This document shows, piece by piece, positions 55,123-63,474 of a stretch of DNA of 64,000 nt. Position numbers and translations under genes: made by a program. The DNA is from a bacterium (GTDB taxonomy: Bacteria; Zixibacteria; MSB-5A5; GN15; FEB-12): contig JADJGQ010000002.1 of the NCBI GenBank assembly GCA_016708025.1, positions 372,001-436,000 on the forward strand, written 5' to 3'. The notes beneath the pieces were generated by a model, which saw only the letters and a program-made list of their open reading frames with translations, was not told the origin of the DNA and did no database searches. Position 1 is the stretch's first letter. Each line of letters begins with the position of its first letter.

Positions 55123-55733
55123 CGGCATGAATTGTGCGTATCAATAATTTTGGAAATTGCATTTGAAGGCGAATATTGGCGAACTATCCATTGTAGTCAT
55201 GCACGCTCAAGTTACTCAATGGCAGAGCAATCGTTTAGACGATGTTGCTTGACAGTACAGGGAAGCATGTAGGCGCGCGATGAGCAGGGAGGTGAACATC
55301 CCTGAATGCGCGGTACTTCGACGCTGGTGATTTGCTCAGATGTCGCGAGACGGAAGATTCAATAGTCCTCATGAAGCCCCACCTAGTTTTGTATCATATT
55401 GGCATTTCTAAGTGACTGCAAAGATCCCTTGCTTTCTTCATGGATAACCATTACTTATTTGTATAGGCTCGGAGCGTTCCCCCTCCCCCCCGCTCCAGCT
55501 TCCAAAAGGACTAGGTAACTAGTCCTTTTTGTTTTGCAGTGATTCCGAAAACCCTTATAGACAGAATTTCATTGACATGAATCATCGAGTGTCCTACTTT
55601 AGAGAAAATGGGACACTGCTATAATCCCGTAAGTAATTGTCCCTCAGGATTTTCTCCAATATTCTTCGACTACGTCCAGCTTCCGTAACTCCATTCTGTT
55701 CGTGGTTTAACCACACGTCTTCAAATATGCTCA
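55123..55733. other. Non-coding stretch between SIR2 and integrase genes
   Basis: Some 600 nt without a convincing gene. A 61-residue minus-strand frame at 55594-55779 (SRRILEKILRDNYLRDYS) has protein-like texture but overlaps the integrase start and has no other support. A C-rich tract (CCCCCTCCCCCCCGC, about 55480-55494) and a hairpin at 55504 are present. Confidence 0.45.
55504..55530 (+). terminator. Perfect hairpin with T-run
   Basis: AAAAGGACTAG / CTAGTCCTTTT with a GTAA tetraloop, followed by one more T and TTTT after a G. It may insulate the SIR2 region from the integrase. Confidence 0.75.
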
Positions 55734-56492
55734 ATGGCATGCAAACCAATGGCTTTTCGGCCAACCGCTGTGACTTCAATGCTCCGTCACAACCGTGATC
55801 ACTGTCTCCTTCTCTCTACGGTGGGTCTGATTCGGGCTGCTAAGAGATTCATGGTCGGCTTTTTGGGCACCAGAGAGAAACCGCGGCGGCTAAACCAGTT
55901 GACGCAAGCAGACTACAGTCTTACTGCGGCCCAAGTTCATCGACTTATCAGCGCAGCCGCATGCCTGCGCGACCGTGCCCTGATTAGGGCATTTGCAGAA
56001 ACAGGGCTGAGAAGGGCGGAAGCAGTCTCCATTGCATGGACCGATGTCGACCTTGCCGCCTGTCTCTTGGTAGTGCGAAACGGCAAAGGAGGGAAAATGC
56101 GTATGGTGCCCATCACGCCCTCGCTGGCGGTCGATCTGGCCGCACTGAAATGCATGAGCAGAAGCTCGATGGTGTTTTCTTCGCGTCAGGGTCCGCGCCT
56201 TTCACGGCGTCAAACAAATCGAATTGTCGCCTGTGCCGGTCGCGCTGCCGGGCTGACTCCACCTAATCCGCGTCGTTCACAACTCACGTGTCACTTGTTA
56301 CGGCACACCTTTGCTCGTCGCTGGAAGGCTTCAGGCGGTGACATCGAAGTGCTGTCGCACATTCTGGGGCATGCGTCAGTGAAGACCACGTGGGACGTGT
56401 ACGGGCGACCCGGACTTACAGATATCGAAATCGAATATCAAAAGGTAGTTGCAAGAGCGTTTCACCATTTTACCCCCGGAGAAGAAGGATGA
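55734..56492 (+). CDS. Tyrosine recombinase/integrase with short N-terminus
   Basis: A 252-residue protein with a complete catalytic domain: Arg93 in ETGLRRAEAV, Lys121 in GKGGKMR, His187 and Arg190 in CHLLRHTF, His213 in ILGHASVKTTW and nucleophile Tyr223 in DVYG. The N-terminal core-binding domain is short; only its last helix (AAKRFMVGFLG) is seen before the catalytic domain. The upstream sequence has no in-frame continuation, so the gene may be 5'-truncated or start elsewhere. Directly downstream is a second, broken integrase gene. Confidence 0.8.
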   Translation: MACKPMAFRPTAVTSMLRHNRDHCLLLSTVGLIRAAKRFMVGFLGTREKPRRLNQLTQADYSLTAAQVHRLISAAACLRDRALIRAFAETGLRRAEAVSIAWTDVDLAACLLVVRNGKGGKMRMVPITPSLAVDLAALKCMSRSSMVFSSRQGPRLSRRQTNRIVACAGRAAGLTPPNPRRSQLTCHLLRHTFARRWKASGGDIEVLSHILGHASVKTTWDVYGRPGLTDIEIEYQKVVARAFHHFTPGEEG

Positions 56493-56956
56493 CCTTGATA
56501 TCTTCCCGAAACCTCCTCGTGCGAAAAGGGTAAGGAGGGAAACAATGCATGATTCCTATCACGACACACTTGGCCTTGGCCGAAAGGACGAATCGACCGC
56601 TCGTCTATCAGTCCCGGCAATCGGAAGCATTATCAGCGCGACAGGTCAATCGGATAGTCGTAGCGGCAGGTCAACGGGCAGGGCCGACGCACCCAAACCC
56701 CCAGCGTCCAAACATTACCTGCCATTTGCTTCGTCATGCATTCGCTCGGCTCTGGAAACTCCATGGGGGAAGCATCGAGACGCTTTCGAAAGTGATGGGG
56801 CATTCCTCGGTCGCAACGACGTGGGATCTCTATGGAGCCGAAAGTCTCCACGATATGCAGCGGAATTATGAAAACACTAAACAGAAAATGTTGGCCACGC
56901 CCGGTGCTCCAGCAGTGGCTGAAATTGAACGGGCCGCCAGAAAGAGAGACAAATGA
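56489..56956 (+). pseudogene. Second tyrosine integrase, truncated and with a nonsense codon
   Basis: From ATG 56489, which overlaps the stop of the first integrase, the frame reads MTLISSRNLLVRKG, then TAA at 56531-56533, then GGKQCMIPITTHLA. The intact neighbour has LLVVRNGKGGKMRMVPITPS, so the stop replaces the Lys codon before GGK. After it the frame keeps CHLLRHAFARLW, GHSSVATTWDLYG and a full C-terminus, but the half with the first catalytic Arg is missing. It is a diverged tandem relative, not a recent copy. Confidence 0.8.
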
Positions 56957-58428
56957 AAGTGAGTACGCGAAGAGTAGCCAGTCTGCGTTCCTGCCTTGTG
57001 CCGCTACTCGTTGGTGCGGCAATTCTCAGTTCGTGCAGTAAGAACTCGACCCAATCAAATCCGCCGCCGCTACCTGTCGTCGCAGGGACGTACCCGTCGT
57101 CCGGTGCGGTTCTTTCGGACAGTCTGACAGGACCAATTACCATCACGTTCACAGAAGCGATGAAACCGGCCTCGTTCACGGCGACGACGTTCTGGGTCGA
57201 CGGCAAGCCGGGTACCGTCAGCTACGCCAACGGCATCGCCGCATTCAAGCCGACGACGCCATTTGCCCACAACGAATCCTACACCGCGCACGTTGCAGGG
57301 TCCGTCAGCAGTCAGGCCGGCGTCCAACTCGGAACAGCTTACAGCTGGTCCTTCACGACAAGAGACTGGACGCTGATGCCAGTGGTCGTGAAGTTCGATT
57401 CCGCCGCAGCGGAAGAAGCGGGGGCTTGGGCAGTGACGCCATGTACAGACGGAAAGTACGGGATTGCGGGATGGACAGGACTATCTGGCAATCGAAGCAT
57501 TTACTTGGCGAAAGTCGACTCCAACGGTGTCGCGCTCTGGCAGAAGACCGTGGCTGCTGGTGGATACGGACAAGCATCGAGCATTGTGGAGACTCAGGAT
57601 CATGGGTTCGCCATTGCCGGGCTGGGCGGTGACTTCGGGTCGGCAGGTTTGCTCATTAAGACGGATGCTACCGGCAACGTACAGTGGCAGAAATCTTTTC
57701 AAGGCGTGGGCCTGTACGGGGTCACGCTGGCCGCTGATGGAAATCTCATCACGTGGGGCGGGTCGGTGGCGAAGTACTCTGTCAGTACGGGAGAGCTCCT
57801 TTGGACAGCAACGACGACCGGCACCGTGCGCGGCTTGTGCGCTGGTCCGGCAGGGAGCTACCTCTATACTTCGGAAATTCCCGGTGACTTTGACCCAGCC
57901 AAGAGCATTTGCGGTGGACGGATTGACGCCGCGGGCAACAGCGTTTGGTTCAAGATGTACTTTCACGGTCATTACCAGGAGGGGTATTCAGCTAGGGCAA
58001 TGGCCGCTTCTGCTGACGGCAACTACGCGGTGTTCGGAGGATGGGATCCCTCGCAAAGCAGGGCAGGGGGCGTGGCCGCCAAGATCAACGCCGCAGGCGA
58101 CAGTCTCTGGACCTCCAGAGATGAGCACGGCTGGTTTGGCGGTCCCATAACGAGCGGTTGCAGGTTTCGGGACGGCTTGGTGGGATTCGTGCCATTCCAG
58201 ACGGACAACCACGCTATGGGCCCTGTGGTCTACTTCACTAATGGCGGCGCATGGATAGACTATCGGCCCGAAACGTGGACTGCTCCAGGGATACGTCAAG
58301 CGTTCTGGGTCTACAGCGGCATACCGAGGGGATCTGACGAACTGATTGCCGTGGGTGAGATGACACTGGAAAACGACACTGCGGCTAAGCCTCGGAAGAA
58401 ACTCTTTCTTCGGCTCCGGTACATGTAG
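56953..58428 (+). CDS. Lipoprotein with Ig-like domain and beta-propeller
   Basis: A 491-residue protein. The signal LLVGAAILSSC is a lipobox (Cys at about 28). Residues 45-137 form a bacterial Ig-like domain (Big_5 style: TYPSSGAVLSDSLTGPITIT, FTEAMKPASF, YSWSFTTRDW). Residues 150-480 have repeating blades (YLAKVDSNGVALWQKTV, LLIKTDATGNVQWQKSFQG, AKINAAGDSLWTS), as in PQQ/WD-type propellers. It probably acts at the outer surface in binding. The ATG overlaps the stop of the integrase remnant (ATGA). It looks like host-type envelope cargo inside the accessory region. Confidence 0.75.
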   Translation: MKVSTRRVASLRSCLVPLLVGAAILSSCSKNSTQSNPPPLPVVAGTYPSSGAVLSDSLTGPITITFTEAMKPASFTATTFWVDGKPGTVSYANGIAAFKPTTPFAHNESYTAHVAGSVSSQAGVQLGTAYSWSFTTRDWTLMPVVVKFDSAAAEEAGAWAVTPCTDGKYGIAGWTGLSGNRSIYLAKVDSNGVALWQKTVAAGGYGQASSIVETQDHGFAIAGLGGDFGSAGLLIKTDATGNVQWQKSFQGVGLYGVTLAADGNLITWGGSVAKYSVSTGELLWTATTTGTVRGLCAGPAGSYLYTSEIPGDFDPAKSICGGRIDAAGNSVWFKMYFHGHYQEGYSARAMAASADGNYAVFGGWDPSQSRAGGVAAKINAAGDSLWTSRDEHGWFGGPITSGCRFRDGLVGFVPFQTDNHAMGPVVYFTNGGAWIDYRPETWTAPGIRQAFWVYSGIPRGSDELIAVGEMTLENDTAAKPRKKLFLRLRYM

Positions 58429-59080
58429 CTGCTGATAGTCCTGCAGGAAGCACGTGGTTCGGGATAATCCAATGTTGGCGGATTGAGGACAAACACAAAT
58501 ACCCAGTTCCGGGCTAGTTGGTTTCCGTAAATTCAGGTGGTGGATTGTATGGCCCATACCTGAGGACGCTCGATGCCGTATGGTACGAAGTCTCTTAGGA
58601 AAATTGTCTGGCTGCACATACGCTCGTATACACCACTAATGGCAAAGTGGCATTCTTCTTGTTCACATGCCTTGGTTCGTCGCCTAGTATACATACCCAA
58701 AAAATGTCCGGAGGGGACAACCGTCGATATCCGAATCAAATTCGCTAGTACCGCCGTCGCCGAAACATGCGGCTCTGAGAGGTGGCGATACTGGCGGGAC
58801 TGCGTGGCCCTGTACACCAGTCACGCCGGGGGCTGCATTCAGTAGCGACTGAGCGTTTGGCCTTCTGTTTCTTTTGCCGCCTGCGCCAAAGGCGCGTACC
58901 GGCGGTTGTAGTTGCGCGCGTTCGTCGGTCAGCATCCCTCCACGCCATTCCTGCAGTGTGAAGTGACGTGCCTTCCCGGCGCGTCACCCGAAAAGTAGAA
59001 GTCGAAGCGAAAGTGGTAAACGCTTCTACTTTTCCTCCAACATAACCCCTTGTCACACTTACGGAATGTCGTGTCGGTTG
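58429..59080. other. Gap with hairpins, no gene supported
   Basis: No frame here has a recognisable family or ribosome binding site. The right end carries a nested hairpin (GCGCC-aaa-GGCGC near 58887-58899, inside CCGCC...GGCGG) and the perfect 12-bp inverted repeat listed at 58990. Confidence 0.5.
58990..59034. repeat. Perfect 12-bp inverted repeat
   Basis: GAAAAGTAGAAG (58990-59001) pairs with CTTCTACTTTTC (59023-59034) across a 21-nt loop. It could be a terminator for the lipoprotein gene, but it is 560 nt away. It stands just before the larger palindromic element. Confidence 0.6.
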
Positions 59081-59332
59081 CCTCCCGACTCCTCCAGTTC
59101 CCCGAGTCCTTTTCCTCCTCCGATTGGCGTCTGTGGTGGAGCGTGGTGCGCCAATCGCAGGAACCCGAAAAGGACTCGGCTCCGCCGGTCGGCGCTACGC
59201 CGACATCGCCGCCGCAACCAATTGCATTCGCGGAGTGCGGCGGCTCGGCGTCGGTCTGCGGCCATTCCGCGGATTTCCCATCTCGATTGGTGTCCGCGGC
59301 CTGGCCTTGACGAAACTGGAGGAGTCGGGAGG
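59081..59332. repeat. Highly structured 252-nt GC-rich element
   Basis: Closed by a 20-bp inverted repeat: CCTCCCGACTCCTCCAGTTC (59081-59100) against 59312-59332, with one bulged A. Inside are CCGAGTCCTTTTC / GAAAAGGACTCGG (59102-59114, 59167-59179), enclosing CGATTGGCG / CGCCAATCG (59121-59129, 59149-59157); GTCGGCG-cta-CGCCGAC (59188-59204); and CCGCGGA / TCCGCGG (59267-59273, 59293-59299), flanked by GGCCA / TGGCC. All of these stems nest without conflict, as in a folded RNA or a multi-hairpin DNA site. The open frames seen across it on both strands are by-products of its GC content. No target-site duplication was noticed. Confidence 0.7.
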
Positions 59333-59597
59333 CTGACGGCGGCTATCGTGGCCGGCTGCTGCCAGCCACTCCCGCGCCCCTGCTCGCTGGGAGCGACCCG
59401 GGCGCGGAGCCCGCCTGCCTCCGACGAACGCGCGCATACGGGTGCTGTTCCGGAGGGCGAAATGCCACGCAATCTTTTCGAACGCAGTTTTGATGTTATT
59501 GGATTGCCTTGGATGCGCTCTGATGCGCGATCTACCCTAACCGCAGTATCTTCTGGCAGTGTCAGCATCAGTCTCACGCGAGAACGGCAGGTGTAGA
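59333..59597. other. GC-rich leader before the second Replic_Relax gene
   Basis: GC-rich sequence containing further short palindromes (GGCGCGGAGCCCGCC area near 59401) that grades into ordinary composition by about 59470. No gene is supported. The promoter of the following gene should lie here. Confidence 0.4.
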
Positions 59598-60644
59598 GTG
59601 AAACGCAAAGCCTCCTTTGTGCCAAATGCACGCGATGTGGCGATTCTCCAATTGGTCTTCGAACATCGCTACATGAGTATTGAGCTACTGGCAGCGCTGC
59701 TCTGCGAGCCCGCCGCCGCCGGTCGGCAGTACGGCTTCACCGTTTCGGCGCTTCGCGCCCGCTGCCAGAAGCTAAGAGAGAACCGCTACTTGGTCTGGCG
59801 ATTCCTCGCGGATCAACCCACTGGCCGAGGATGGCATACGGAGCGTCCGGCGATCTACGCCATCGGACCTGCAGCAGTAGATTTGCTAACCGAAAGCTAT
59901 GGCGAGAAAGCGAGACGGGTGTGTGTAACGGTCGCGAGGAATACGGTCAAGAGCCTCTTCCTACGGCACGAACTGAGTATAGCGAGATTCCAGTCGATAT
60001 TGCGGTTGGCGTGTCGTGCAACCGGTACAATGGTGCAGTTGACCGGCTGGATCCAAGGACCGGCCTTGCGCGATTCCGTCATGGTCGGGAGCGGACCATC
60101 TGCCGACCGCATTCCGGTTGTGCCGGATGCGGCTTTTGCGCTCACGATCAAGGGCAAAGGCACAGCGCACTACATGTTGGAATACGATCGGGGGACGATG
60201 CCCTTAGCCGACATCCGGCAGAAGGCGCTGGGGTACTGGTACTATTATCGATCACAGATGTTTCGCCGGAAGTACTCCTACCGGATCAATCGCTCAGGTG
60301 AGCCTATTCTGTACGCAATCGACAAACCGTGGAATAGTCTTGATCCGGCACACCAGAAGGCGTTCGTGACCAGTGCAATTGCGAGTTTTCAGGTATTGTT
60401 CGTGACGAGGTCCACTGAGAAGGACAAAGCCCTCATACTTGCCGGAAAACGACCGTCCCGGCTGCGTCAGGCGAATCTCTTTCGAACGGTGCAGGAGGTG
60501 CCCGATATTCCACCGACCACCAGTAAATTTCTGTTCGCGACCGACGAGCTTGACTATCGGATCGATGACCCGGAGGCTATTCTCCGCGCAATTTGGCAGA
60601 GCCCTAAGGCGAACAATGTCGTGCTGCACAGCCTGTTAGATTGA
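59598..60644 (+). CDS. Replication-relaxation (Replic_Relax) family protein, copy 2
   Basis: A 348-residue protein from GTG 59598 (AGGTGTAG upstream). N-terminal winged HTH: VPNARDVAILQLVFEHRYMS followed by IELLAALL. The core has RIPVVPDAAFALTIKGKG and YMLEYDRGTMPLADIRQKAL, aligning with VPIVPDAFFVLTF and YFLEIDRGTTDLRRIRLKFL of the copy at 50470, so the two are clear but distant paralogues. It follows the palindromic element, as initiator or relaxase-like genes often follow their origin; the link is inference. Confidence 0.8.
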   Translation: MKRKASFVPNARDVAILQLVFEHRYMSIELLAALLCEPAAAGRQYGFTVSALRARCQKLRENRYLVWRFLADQPTGRGWHTERPAIYAIGPAAVDLLTESYGEKARRVCVTVARNTVKSLFLRHELSIARFQSILRLACRATGTMVQLTGWIQGPALRDSVMVGSGPSADRIPVVPDAAFALTIKGKGTAHYMLEYDRGTMPLADIRQKALGYWYYYRSQMFRRKYSYRINRSGEPILYAIDKPWNSLDPAHQKAFVTSAIASFQVLFVTRSTEKDKALILAGKRPSRLRQANLFRTVQEVPDIPPTTSKFLFATDELDYRIDDPEAILRAIWQSPKANNVVLHSLLD

Positions 60645-60761
60645 GTTTTCATTATGTGAGTACTGTCAGAAATTGTCAGTGGACCAAGGTCTTGTCAGTA
60701 CCAGCGGCACCTCTACTACGTGGTCGGGGCGGAACCTTGCGACCGGATGTATCCAAGCATC

Positions 60762-60794
60762 AAGAAAGGCCGCCAGCAAAGGTGCTGGGCGGCC
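60762..60794 (-). terminator. Terminator of the gene at 60800-61105
   Basis: On the minus strand, GGCCGCCCAGCA-cctt-TGCTGGCGGCC forms an 11-bp stem with one bulge and is followed by TTTCTTG, 6 nt after the stop codon. Confidence 0.75.
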
Positions 60795-60799
60795 CAGGT

Positions 60800-61105
60800 T
60801 CACTTTTTTCGAAGTACAAACGAACTTTTGAAACTCTCGCGATCCTTTTCGGCTCCCGTGGCTTCTGCGAGAAGGTAGAGCCACAGGTTGCGTTCTCGTT
60901 CGAAGAGCAGTTCATCTGCCATTCGCGCGTCTGCCACGACCAGATTGATCAGGCATTCCGGTACGCCATAGGTACGGAGAATGGGTGCTAGAGACCCACA
61001 GACACGTTGAGCAGCCTTCTGTTCGACTTGCGCTTTGATAAGATTTAGTTTTATTTGCCGGATACGGTCATCAGTATCACCGTTCTGCACGTGTGAGCCC
61101 TCCAC
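60800..61105 (-). CDS. Small helical protein of unknown function, 101 residues
   Basis: A 101-residue protein with continuous helical sequence: DRIRQIKLNLIKAQVEQKAA, VCGSLAPILRTYGVPECLIN and LLFERERNLWLYLLAEATGA. I recognise no family. The well-placed terminator right after its stop and the open frame against the general strand direction support a real gene. It is divergent from the transfer-type operon at 61212. Confidence 0.55.
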   Translation of the reverse strand: MEGSHVQNGDTDDRIRQIKLNLIKAQVEQKAAQRVCGSLAPILRTYGVPECLINLVVADARMADELLFERERNLWLYLLAEATGAEKDRESFKSSFVLRKK

Positions 61106-61211
61106 TGTTGGCAGGTGAATGGCCGCTCCAGCGGTTATCGCTCGAGATAGCCTGACTGCCGACAGGAGAAAGGGTCACTAATTATTGCACGCTATCGGGA
61201 GGTTGTCAAAC

Positions 61212-61772
61212 ATGGAATTCTACATCGTCGTGCTCATCGTGGTGGGCGTCTTTGGTGGGATTGCCCTCTTCGGCTACTTGGCAAAATCCAATCGCCTTTC
61301 CTTCCTAAATTCGACCATCAAAAATGCAGCCTCCGGCGAAACAAAACTCAAACAAGCCTTTTCTTCGCAGCTTGACAAGCGACTCGAGATTGATGAAGAA
61401 CTCCGCTCAGAATTTCCGGACGACCACCAGTCTGTTACCGCCGACGAACGCGAAACCCTTGTGCAGCTTACTTTGGCACAGCGTCGTAATTATTACGCCG
61501 AACTGCATGTCGCACTGCTCCGCCGTGGGAAAACTGTCGAATCGAAGGCACCATCAGAACGCGCTTCAGCTACTGATGAATTTGCAGGGGTTATGCCAGA
61601 ATTGCGCGGTCTCTTGACAAGGGTGACGACCAGGGAGCAGCTTCACAGCCTTCACCAAGAGTTTATACTTCGGTTCAGACGCAAATATGGCAATCAGCCA
61701 AAGATCCTCGAGGGAGTATTAACTATGCTTGATAGGGAATTTATGCAGTACGAAATGAAATTGGATACTTGA
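61212..61772 (+). CDS. Single-pass membrane protein, first gene of transfer operon
   Basis: A protein of about 186 residues. ATG 61212 has GGGAGG 9 nt upstream. Residues 3-23 (FYIVVLIVVGVFGGIALFGY) are one transmembrane helix; the rest is soluble and helical, with many Lys, Arg and Glu (SSQLDKRLEIDEELRSEF, REQLHSLHQEFILRFRRKYG). The next gene, a VirD4-like ATPase without a membrane anchor, starts 3 nt after its stop, so this may be its membrane partner. No family is recognised. Confidence 0.65.
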   Translation: MEFYIVVLIVVGVFGGIALFGYLAKSNRLSFLNSTIKNAASGETKLKQAFSSQLDKRLEIDEELRSEFPDDHQSVTADERETLVQLTLAQRRNYYAELHVALLRRGKTVESKAPSERASATDEFAGVMPELRGLLTRVTTREQLHSLHQEFILRFRRKYGNQPKILEGVLTMLDREFMQYEMKLDT

Positions 61773-61775
61773 CCA

Positions 61776-63449
61776 ATGCCAGCACTGCACCTGGGGGACA
61801 GTACTAAAGCAAGGCGCCCCGTCTTCCTTGATGATCGCAGCCGTTCGATGCATGTCCACCTTATTGGACGGACCGGCACGGGCAAGACGAGCTACATGGA
61901 ACACATGATCCGGCAGGATATTGCGGCCGGACGTGGCGTGTGCGTCATTGACATGCTCGGCAACCTTTACCCCCGATTGGTGCAATTTTGCGCCTACTAC
62001 AGTCGGTATGGCACCGGCGACCGCCTACGCCTATTCGACCCCAGCGACCCGCATTACTGTCCGGCATTGAACTATCTTGAGTACGACGGTGAGGGCGACA
62101 CGGGCACGATCGCTGAGATGGTTATGGCTGGCATCGAGCGGGTGTACAAGCAGCAAAACGACGTGCGGCCCCTCTGGGAAACTTATGCCCCGCTCGTGTT
62201 CGGTCCGCTGATTAAGAAGAAATTGACCCTTCTCGAGGTTCCATTCTTCACGGACCCCAGCTTAGGAGATTTTCGCCAGCACGTCCTCGCAGACATTATG
62301 GATCCTGCTTTGCGGTTGGGGTGGTCGGTGTTTGATAGCCACAAACGCTACGATGATAAATTTCGGCTGATTATGGCCGTCTACAATCGAGGCATGCGAT
62401 TCTGGCCAAATGAAACCATGCGCCGGATTGTTGGTCAGCCAACAAGTAGCATTAACTGGCGGACGGCCATGGATGACGGCCAGGTTGTACTCTGCAATCT
62501 CGGACAGACTGGTCGACTCAGTTCTAAAATGGCATCTCTTTTGGGCGTTATCCTTGTCCATCAAATCACTACAGCCGCACGCAATCGGCGCGGGACCGAA
62601 TTACAGCCATTCACAGTGTACATAGACGAATTCGGGAAGATCGTCTGCCAAGATTTCACCGACGCGCTCGATTTGCTCCGGCAATTCGGTGTTTCCTTTG
62701 TGCTGGCCAACCAGCGCCTTGGTCAGCTCAAAACTGACATGGAGAATGACGACATCTACAGCTCTGTCATGGCCAACACACTGACCAAAATTAGCTTTTC
62801 GCTTGCCTACGATGATGCGGAAATTATGGCGCGGGAAATCTTTGCGCTCCAAATTCGCGGCGACGATATCAAGTACCAAGGCAAGCGCACCATGCTGATT
62901 CCCCAGCAAGACATAATCGAGCTACACGGTGAAAGTTCCGGATCCGGTAGCGTAGCTGGCGTGAGCATTACGACAGACCCAAATAGCGGTAGCTTTCTCA
63001 TGGACTCGTTCCAGCGCTCGCAATCAGACAGTGATTCCCACGCTAGTTCGAACAGCAACAGCACGCACGAGGCAATCCAGACGACATTCGAACGCGAGTT
63101 GGAAGATGAAACGCCGGTGTTTACCTCCGTTGAGGAGAAGGTTAACCACTACAAGAATGAGATTGTCCGGCAGCCATTCCGGCACTGCAAGGTGAAGCTG
63201 CCGTACCGTGAGCCAATTTCCCTTGAGACGCCAACGGTTCCACTGTACCCAATCGCGCCTGAGCCACTGCTGGCATTCAAGGAGGAGGTCTACAAACGTA
63301 TGCGGCTCCGGACGCAAAAGGAGGTTGATGCACTCATAGATGATCGTCTCCGGCACTACTTAGGACCCGAACGCTACGCCCAGCTCTACGGTCCCTCGAG
63401 CATGGAACAATTGGATGAACTGACGGAAGATAAATGGCAACAGCTATAA
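61776..63449 (+). CDS. VirD4/TraD-like conjugation coupling ATPase, second copy
   Basis: A 557-residue RecA-fold ATPase. Walker A is LIGRTGTGKTSYMEHMI (residues 29-45); GVCVIDMLGNLYPRLV follows, as in coupling proteins; Walker B is FTVYIDEFGKIV; the sensor-like FVLANQRLGQL follows. A Ser-rich low-complexity stretch (about 415-435) leads into a C-terminal domain of some 120 residues not found in the copy at 32388-33665. The likely role is delivering DNA to a transfer channel. It sits between two membrane-protein genes with very short gaps. Confidence 0.8.
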   Translation: MPALHLGDSTKARRPVFLDDRSRSMHVHLIGRTGTGKTSYMEHMIRQDIAAGRGVCVIDMLGNLYPRLVQFCAYYSRYGTGDRLRLFDPSDPHYCPALNYLEYDGEGDTGTIAEMVMAGIERVYKQQNDVRPLWETYAPLVFGPLIKKKLTLLEVPFFTDPSLGDFRQHVLADIMDPALRLGWSVFDSHKRYDDKFRLIMAVYNRGMRFWPNETMRRIVGQPTSSINWRTAMDDGQVVLCNLGQTGRLSSKMASLLGVILVHQITTAARNRRGTELQPFTVYIDEFGKIVCQDFTDALDLLRQFGVSFVLANQRLGQLKTDMENDDIYSSVMANTLTKISFSLAYDDAEIMAREIFALQIRGDDIKYQGKRTMLIPQQDIIELHGESSGSGSVAGVSITTDPNSGSFLMDSFQRSQSDSDSHASSNSNSTHEAIQTTFERELEDETPVFTSVEEKVNHYKNEIVRQPFRHCKVKLPYREPISLETPTVPLYPIAPEPLLAFKEEVYKRMRLRTQKEVDALIDDRLRHYLGPERYAQLYGPSSMEQLDELTEDKWQQL

Positions 63450-63474
63450 GTACTGAAATCAAGGGGAACATTGT

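Noticed and set aside
55594..55779. 61-residue minus-strand frame before the integrase
   Set aside because: Protein-like texture, but it overlaps the integrase start and has no ribosome binding site or known family; left as undecided rather than annotated.
59066..59631. Several open frames on both strands in GC-rich DNA
   Set aside because: They come from the palindromic element and its GC-rich right flank; products are low-complexity Arg/Pro-rich sequence.
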